Below the pieces are notes generated by a model, which worked only from the letters and a program-made list of their open reading frames with translations, was not told the DNA's origin and ran no database searches. A program made the translations under genes and the position numbers. From assembly GCA_902788205.1 (NCBI GenBank), contig CADAJJ010000001.1:1-64000 (forward strand): DNA of 64,000 nt, in the 5' to 3' direction. Shown here one piece after another: positions 59,551 through 64,000 of this stretch; the stretch's first letter is position 1, and each line of letters opens with the position of its first letter. Origin of the DNA: RUG023 sp900315435 (GTDB taxonomy: Bacteria > Spirochaetota > Spirochaetia > Sphaerochaetales > Sphaerochaetaceae).

Positions 59551-61470
59551 ATGGCGAGTTTTTCCGACGAGACACTCCAGAAAATCCGGGACCGGATCCT
59601 GGTAAGCGACGTTGCCGCCAGGTACGCGAAGATCGAGCACCGGGGCAACGAGCTGTGGTGTTGCTGCCCCCTGCATGGCGAGAAGACCGCCAGCATGGTG
59701 CTGCACGACGACACCGGCTTCTTCCATTGCTTCGGATGCGGCCGGAGCGGCACCATATTCAACCTGGTGATGGAGATGGAGAAGGTCTCGTTTCCCGAGG
59801 CGGTCAGGGAACTGGCCAAACAGGCGGGAGTGGAACTGGAGCAGCTCAGTCCCCAGGAGGTGGAGCGGAACAAGCAGAAGGAGGCGATGTTCGGACTGTA
59901 TGACCGCCTGGCCACCTACTGCCACAATGTCCTGCTCAAGAGCAGGAACACCGCCGTGGTGCGGGCCCGCGGGTATCTGGAGCACAGGGCTGTCGCAAAG
60001 AACATGTGGGAGAGCTTCAATATCGGCTACATGCCCGGAGCCGACTTCCACAAGGAACGCGATTTCTCCATTTACGAGATGCTCAAGGGTTTCGGCTATT
60101 CCGAAGAGCTTCTTTCCCAAAGCGGTCTGTTCAGCAAGAACCACCCCGACTACTGCCTGTTCACCGGCCGCATCGTCTTCCCGATCAGGGATGCGAAAGG
60201 CAACACCGTCGCTTTCAGCGGCCGCGACCTCACCGGGCAGAGCAGGGCGAAGTACATCAACTCGTCCGACTCTCCCATCTTCAACAAGCGGGAAAACCTG
60301 CTTGGCCTGTACGAGTCGCTTCCGCTGCTCAAAGGGAAGGAGAGTCCCCGGAGGATCATCATCTGCGAGGGAAACTTCGACGTGGTGGCGCTCCACCAGG
60401 CAGGTCTCGGCTATGCCATGGCCTCCTGCGGTACTGCCTTCACCTTCGACCATACGCAGGTGATGAAGCGGTACGCGGACAAGGTCACCTGCCTGTTCGA
60501 CAGCGACGACGCCGGGCAAAAGGCGACAACCAAGGCGTTGGTCATCCTCCAACAAGCCGGTCTGGTGGGAGATGTGGCGCGTCTGACGCTGGGGAAGGAT
60601 GCGTCCGAGGTATTGCAGGAACACGGAGCCGAAGCACTGCGCAATGAGCTTGGCAGGACAAAAGATGGCTTTACCTATCTTGTCGATTCGGCTGTAAGTC
60701 GTTATGATATAATGTCGTCTGATGCTAAACTGGGCGTAATGGACGCCGTGTTGCCCTTTTTGGAGGTGACGAAGAGCCAGATCGTGCTTGATGACCTCCT
60801 GGGAAGACTGGCTCTAACGCTTGGTGTGGAAAAGGATTCCGTGAAGGCGGATTATGCAAAGCGCGCCCATAGCGACGCTCGGTATCCGTCGCATCGGGTT
60901 CCGGAAGAGACGCCATCGGAAGCATGGGCCGAAGGAGATGAAACGGCTTCTCCGGTCCCTGACGTGGTTGCCAGACCCATCAGACCATTGTTGACCAACA
61001 GCATCGACATCGAGCTCCGATGCATGCTGTATGTCATGAACAAGCGGTCCTTGTTCGATGAAGTGAGGAGCCGGCTGGAGATTGGCGATATGCGCAATAA
61101 CGAGGCGCGCGAGCTCTACCGGGTCTTGGAAGACGTGAAACGGGAGGGTGCTGGAGAGGTCAGCAACGAATACATTCTCAACAAGATTTCTGATCCACAG
61201 ATTGCAAGTGATGTGAACGCCTCCTTCTCGATGAAGGAATTCACGACCGATGTCGAAGAAAATATCCAAGAAGCACTGGTTCGGATCAAGATTCGGAACC
61301 TGGATGACAAGAGAACCGAAATCAGGGGCCTGCTGCAGATAACGCAGTCAGATTCCAAAGAGGTTGCCCGCCTGGTCCAGGAACTTCTCGAGCTGAACGC
61401 CAAGGTGAACCAACTGAGGGAACAGCTCAAGCAACAGGCCGCCGCACAGAAAAAAGTTAACAATCAATGA
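59551..61470 (+). CDS. dnaG: DNA primase
   Basis: Synthesises RNA primers at the replication fork. The 639-residue protein has the CHC2 zinc finger (CCPLHGEKTASM to FHCFGCGRSG, about residues 35-65), the RNA polymerase core with FPIRDAKGNTVAFSGRDL, and the TOPRIM acidic sites in IICEGNFDVVALHQAG and LFDSDDAGQKA. A C-terminal DnaB-binding region follows, ending in a Gln/Lys-rich helix. It lies immediately before rpoD, as in the macromolecular synthesis operon of many bacteria; rpsU is absent. A promoter-like sequence lies within it. Confidence 0.95.
   Translation: MASFSDETLQKIRDRILVSDVAARYAKIEHRGNELWCCCPLHGEKTASMVLHDDTGFFHCFGCGRSGTIFNLVMEMEKVSFPEAVRELAKQAGVELEQLSPQEVERNKQKEAMFGLYDRLATYCHNVLLKSRNTAVVRARGYLEHRAVAKNMWESFNIGYMPGADFHKERDFSIYEMLKGFGYSEELLSQSGLFSKNHPDYCLFTGRIVFPIRDAKGNTVAFSGRDLTGQSRAKYINSSDSPIFNKRENLLGLYESLPLLKGKESPRRIIICEGNFDVVALHQAGLGYAMASCGTAFTFDHTQVMKRYADKVTCLFDSDDAGQKATTKALVILQQAGLVGDVARLTLGKDASEVLQEHGAEALRNELGRTKDGFTYLVDSAVSRYDIMSSDAKLGVMDAVLPFLEVTKSQIVLDDLLGRLALTLGVEKDSVKADYAKRAHSDARYPSHRVPEETPSEAWAEGDETASPVPDVVARPIRPLLTNSIDIELRCMLYVMNKRSLFDEVRSRLEIGDMRNNEARELYRVLEDVKREGAGEVSNEYILNKISDPQIASDVNASFSMKEFTTDVEENIQEALVRIKIRNLDDKRTEIRGLLQITQSDSKEVARLVQELLELNAKVNQLREQLKQQAAAQKKVNNQ
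60705..60713 (+). promoter_or_regulatory. Possible internal promoter for rpoD inside dnaG
   Basis: TGATATAAT is a perfect extended -10 box, in an AT-rich island within an otherwise GC-rich coding region. No good -35 box is seen, which extended -10 promoters can do without. E. coli has a heat-shock promoter for rpoD inside dnaG, so the position is meaningful. Confidence 0.5.
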
Positions 61471-61488
61471 AGAGAGAATTGAGGTAGC

Positions 61489-63540
61489 ATGCTCGAAGAC
61501 AATGTTCGTGAGGCCATCGTCAAGGCGATGGTGAAGAAGTACGCAGAAACCCAGTCCGTGACCCGTGACGATATTCGTGCCGCTCTTGGCAAGAAAGCCA
61601 CGGAAGATGATGTCGAGGATATCGTCCAGTCCCTGGCGACCGATGCCAACATCCCCTTGAGCGATGAGGGCGGAGATGTCGACGACGAGTCTTTTGAGAA
61701 CGGCCCCAGCGAGGAGGACCTCGCGGGAGAGGACGAAGAACTCGCAGCCGAGCAGGAAGAGGACGCGGAAGACCTGCTTCCTGATGACGAGGATATGACG
61801 CTCGACTCGGTGCCGGACTTTGACGAGGATGCTTCCCGCGCCCAGGACGATAAGAAAAAGGGCGACGATGACGATGCCGACAAAGACGAGGAAGAGGAGG
61901 AGGACGAGGAAGACGAGGCCTCCTTCCAGAACGGCTGGCAGATGAGCAACGACGACGACACTGTCGGCGGTGGCGAGCGTATTGTCGACATATCCTCCCT
62001 GGACGACCACGACGGACCGCAATCCCATCATCAAAACGTCATGCTGGGGACCGACAGGGCAGACACCAACGGTGACGACCCGATCCGTCTGTATCTCAAG
62101 GAAATCGGACGGGAGAACCTGTTGACGGGCGACCAGGAGGTGGAGCTTGCCAAGAAGCTTGAGCAGGGCAGCGAGATCATCAAGGCGGTCATCCGTGACA
62201 GCGGCATCATGATCACCCGCTTTTCCAACATCCTGCAGACGATCAACACCAAGATCGACGACGAGGAAGGCAATTTCAGCCCGAAGGACTACAAGGAGCT
62301 GATCACCAACCAGAAGCGTTACTCCCAGTATTACAAGGCACAGCTGAAAGCCCTTGGCCTTGAGAAGCCGTTGAGGAACTACGTTGCCAGCAAAGAGCAG
62401 AAGAACTCTTCCGGCAAGAACATCTTCAATGACGAGGAGCTGAAGAAACAACGCAAGGTGTTGCTGGAGAAGCTGGCCAAGGTCAAGCTGGAGCAGGAAG
62501 AAATCATGGCCTTCACCCAGGACTTCGTCGACGCCGAGATCAGGATCAAGCAGTGCAACGAGACCAAGCAGCGGTATGAGAACAAGTTGCAGATTTCCAG
62601 CGCCAAAGACCTGAGACAGCTAGGCCGTGACCTGAATACCAGCAGCAAGTGCAGGGAAATCGAGCAGAACCTGCAGCTCTCCGCCGATGAGATCAAGGAG
62701 AACATCAGCCAGTTGCAGCACACCGAGAAGCAGCTGAAGATGATCGAGTACCAGTTCGAGGAGTCCACTGACGACATCCTCGTCCATGCCGAGAAGATCA
62801 AGACGGGACAGAAGATGATGAAGGAGGCGAAGGACAAGCTGACCAAGGCCAACCTGAGGCTTGTCGTATCCATCGCCAAGAAGTACACCAACAGGGGCCT
62901 GCATTTCTTCGATTTGGTCCAGGAAGGAAACATCGGGTTGATCAAGGCGGTCGAGAAGTTCGATTACCGCAAGAAGTTCAAGTTCTCGACCTATGCGACC
63001 TGGTGGATCCGCCAGGCGATCACCCGCTCGATCAGCGATCAGGCCCGTACCATCAGGGTGCCCGTGCATATGATCGAGCAGATCAACAAGGTGGTGAGGG
63101 AGAGCAGGATCCTGATGCAGTACCTCGGCCGCGAGCCGACGGACGCTGAGATCGCGGAACGCCTTGGCTGGACCGAGGAGAAGGTCAAGACGGTGAAGAA
63201 CGTCGCCAGGGAGCCGATCAGCCTCGAGACGCCGGTTGGCGAGGAGGAAGATTCGCTTCTGTCGGACTTCATCGAGGACAAGGATGTGCAGGATCCTGCC
63301 AAGCAGGCGGCGTTCGCCTTGTTGAAGGATTTGCTCAAGGGCGTGCTGGAGACGCTTCCGGCCAGGGAGCAGGAGGTCATCCGCATGCGCTTCGGCCTGG
63401 ATGACGGCTACCCGCTCACCCTCGAGGAGGTCGGTCTGATTTTCGGAGTCACCCGTGAGCGAATCCGCCAGATTGAGGCGAAGGCCCTTCGCCGTCTGCG
63501 GCATCCCAAACGCAGCCGCGTGCTGAAGGACTTCGTATGA
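61489..63540 (+). CDS. rpoD: Primary sigma factor RpoD (sigma-70)
   Basis: Housekeeping sigma factor. The 683-residue protein has region 1.1 (about residues 5-60, with RDDIRAALG), then a very acidic linker (about 60-150, many Asp and Glu). Region 1.2 follows (DDPIRLYLKEIGRENLLT), then a long non-conserved region. Region 2 carries the -10 recognition helix (FKFSTYATWWIRQAI), with regions 3 and 4 after it (LEEVGLIFGVTRERIRQIEAKALRRL). The promoters I find here fit its consensus TTGACA/TATAAT. GAGG precedes ATG 61489. The stop overlaps the next gene as ATGA. Confidence 0.96.
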   Translation: MLEDNVREAIVKAMVKKYAETQSVTRDDIRAALGKKATEDDVEDIVQSLATDANIPLSDEGGDVDDESFENGPSEEDLAGEDEELAAEQEEDAEDLLPDDEDMTLDSVPDFDEDASRAQDDKKKGDDDDADKDEEEEEDEEDEASFQNGWQMSNDDDTVGGGERIVDISSLDDHDGPQSHHQNVMLGTDRADTNGDDPIRLYLKEIGRENLLTGDQEVELAKKLEQGSEIIKAVIRDSGIMITRFSNILQTINTKIDDEEGNFSPKDYKELITNQKRYSQYYKAQLKALGLEKPLRNYVASKEQKNSSGKNIFNDEELKKQRKVLLEKLAKVKLEQEEIMAFTQDFVDAEIRIKQCNETKQRYENKLQISSAKDLRQLGRDLNTSSKCREIEQNLQLSADEIKENISQLQHTEKQLKMIEYQFEESTDDILVHAEKIKTGQKMMKEAKDKLTKANLRLVVSIAKKYTNRGLHFFDLVQEGNIGLIKAVEKFDYRKKFKFSTYATWWIRQAITRSISDQARTIRVPVHMIEQINKVVRESRILMQYLGREPTDAEIAERLGWTEEKVKTVKNVAREPISLETPVGEEEDSLLSDFIEDKDVQDPAKQAAFALLKDLLKGVLETLPAREQEVIRMRFGLDDGYPLTLEEVGLIFGVTRERIRQIEAKALRRLRHPKRSRVLKDFV

Positions 63541-63815
63541 CGAAAGAGGATTTGATTCCGGTTGTCAGGCAACTCGCGGCGAAGGCTTTGGTCAAGACCC
63601 CTTTGGGCGTCGATGACATCATCGACGCTCTTGGCGGTAGTTCGAACGCGTTGCTCCAGGATGTGGCGAAAGTCTACCGCATGCTGAAGGAATTGAAGGT
63701 AGACGTGACCGACGATGGAAGGATCCGGGCCTACGAGGAGCAGCATGCGGGAAAGGACATGGCCGGCGACCTTGTCAAGGCGGGGCTTGGGTTCCTGCAT
63801 GTACTGAAGAAGTAA
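63537..63815 (+). CDS. Small protein resembling sigma-70 region 1.1
   Basis: The 92-residue product has no family I can name, but residues 5-60 resemble region 1.1 of RpoD, including VDDIIDALGG where RpoD residues 25-35 read RDDIRAALGK, and MLKELKVDVTDD like the end of region 1.1. Region 1.1 normally sits in the DNA channel of RNA polymerase and blocks the sigma factor from binding DNA alone. The start overlaps the rpoD stop by 4 bases, so it should be made with sigma. I infer a sigma or polymerase regulator. It could also be an unrelated helical protein. Confidence 0.6.
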   Translation: MTKEDLIPVVRQLAAKALVKTPLGVDDIIDALGGSSNALLQDVAKVYRMLKELKVDVTDDGRIRAYEEQHAGKDMAGDLVKAGLGFLHVLKK

Positions 63816-63825
63816 GGCTTCGTCA

Positions 63826-63855
63826 TTGACACAGGAAACGCTACGGTTGTATTTT
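63826..63855 (+). promoter_or_regulatory. Promoter of the last gene (TTGACA-N18-TATTTT)
   Basis: A consensus TTGACA at 63826-63831 and TATTTT at 63850-63855, 18 bases apart, in the gap after the region-1.1-like gene. The ATG at 63905 has AGGAGAG 6 bases upstream. Confidence 0.55.
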
Positions 63856-63904
63856 GATATGGCTGTACGCGTTGTGTTGATTTGTAGTGTTCCAGGAGAG
63901 AAAC

Positions 63905-64000
63905 ATGGAAGAAGAGAAGAAGACGGTGTTTGAAAAACTGAACCAGCTGCAGGATGTTCTGATGCAGAAGTTCGCTCTCGAGGATGAGATCGAGCAGCTG
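63905..64000 (+). CDS. Coiled-coil protein, partial, probably C4-type zinc ribbon
   Basis: Only 32 residues are visible before the window ends. They read as a charged amphipathic helix (VFEKLNQLQDVLMQKFALE). In Treponema the gene after rpoD encodes a long coiled coil with a C-terminal C4 zinc ribbon that starts in a very similar way, so that is the likely identity. The cysteines would be beyond the window. Confidence 0.5.
   Translation, partial: MEEEKKTVFEKLNQLQDVLMQKFALEDEIEQL

Overview
The window looks like chromosomal core sequence from a GC-rich spirochaete, most likely a Sphaerochaetaceae-type anaerobe; this is inference from content, not a database match. Supporting signs are a PUR-domain nucleic-acid-binding protein like BpuR of Borrelia, a long eukaryotic-type isoleucyl-tRNA synthetase, an HrpA-type DEAH helicase, a complete Rnf complex, a hydroxyacyl-CoA dehydratase activase module, a TRAP-TAXI receptor whose signal peptide ends in a FANGGAE-type motif common in Sphaerochaeta binding proteins, and the order dnaG - rpoD - coiled-coil gene. 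No rRNA, CRISPR or phage is seen. Only one insertion sequence is present.

Layout. 1-1750: a stretch with no gene, a frameshifted NlpC/P60 lipoprotein, and a two-repeat PUR protein. 1741-8842: rnhB and smc from overlapping divergent promoters, then ffh-rpsP-khpA-rimM-trmD-rplS. 8955-12885: two Cys/His zinc-binding proteins, coaD, an M18 aminopeptidase, then rpmF-acpP-rnc. 12897-20133: cca facing a long rightward run of ileS, a lipoprotein, an FmdB-type zinc ribbon, trpS and a YcxB-like membrane protein. 20180-25751: a leftward TRAP-TAXI transporter whose receptor gene is split inside its signal peptide by a 2.5 kb IS21-family element, with a 7-bp target duplication. 25881-32390: a leftward operon of cysteine desulfurase, thiI and two dehydratase-activase genes. 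32492-39640: aroB, an hrpA-like helicase, hisS, pcnB and a P-loop protein with an Asp23-like C-terminus. 39912-46784: rnfCDGEAB and a GH57-fold protein that has lost its catalytic motifs. 46852-53755: prfB with a programmed frameshift, a PEGA-domain exported protein, ftsY, a periplasmic YD-like protein and a LolCDE/MacB-type ABC exporter. 53790-58765: rnz, a degenerate GGDEF-like membrane protein, an FtsB-like protein, tsaC, a DUF1015 protein, a small membrane protein and aroH. 58786-64000: divergent tRNA-Thr and tRNA-Tyr, a YkgJ cysteine-cluster protein, dnaG, rpoD, a small protein resembling sigma region 1.1, and the start of a coiled-coil gene.

How the genes work together. Most of the window is translation (tRNA synthetases, release factor 2, tRNA modification, CCA addition, RNase Z, ribosomal proteins) and protein targeting (Ffh with FtsY, the Lol-like exporter). 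Neither tRNA gene encodes CCA, which fits the local cca gene. Cysteine desulfurase and ThiI form a sulfur relay for 4-thiouridine. Rnf links ferredoxin to NAD in an anaerobe, which fits the Fe-S dehydratase activases.

Most notable signals: (1) a small gene overlapping the rpoD stop whose product resembles sigma-70 region 1.1; (2) the IS21 insertion and the exactly reconstructable receptor reading frame; (3) a repeated promoter layout with the -10 box 6-7 bases before the start codon and no Shine-Dalgarno, predicting leaderless mRNAs; (4) the GH57 pseudo-enzyme beside rnf; (5) an extended -10 promoter inside dnaG upstream of rpoD; (6) an SMC with no recognisable hinge.
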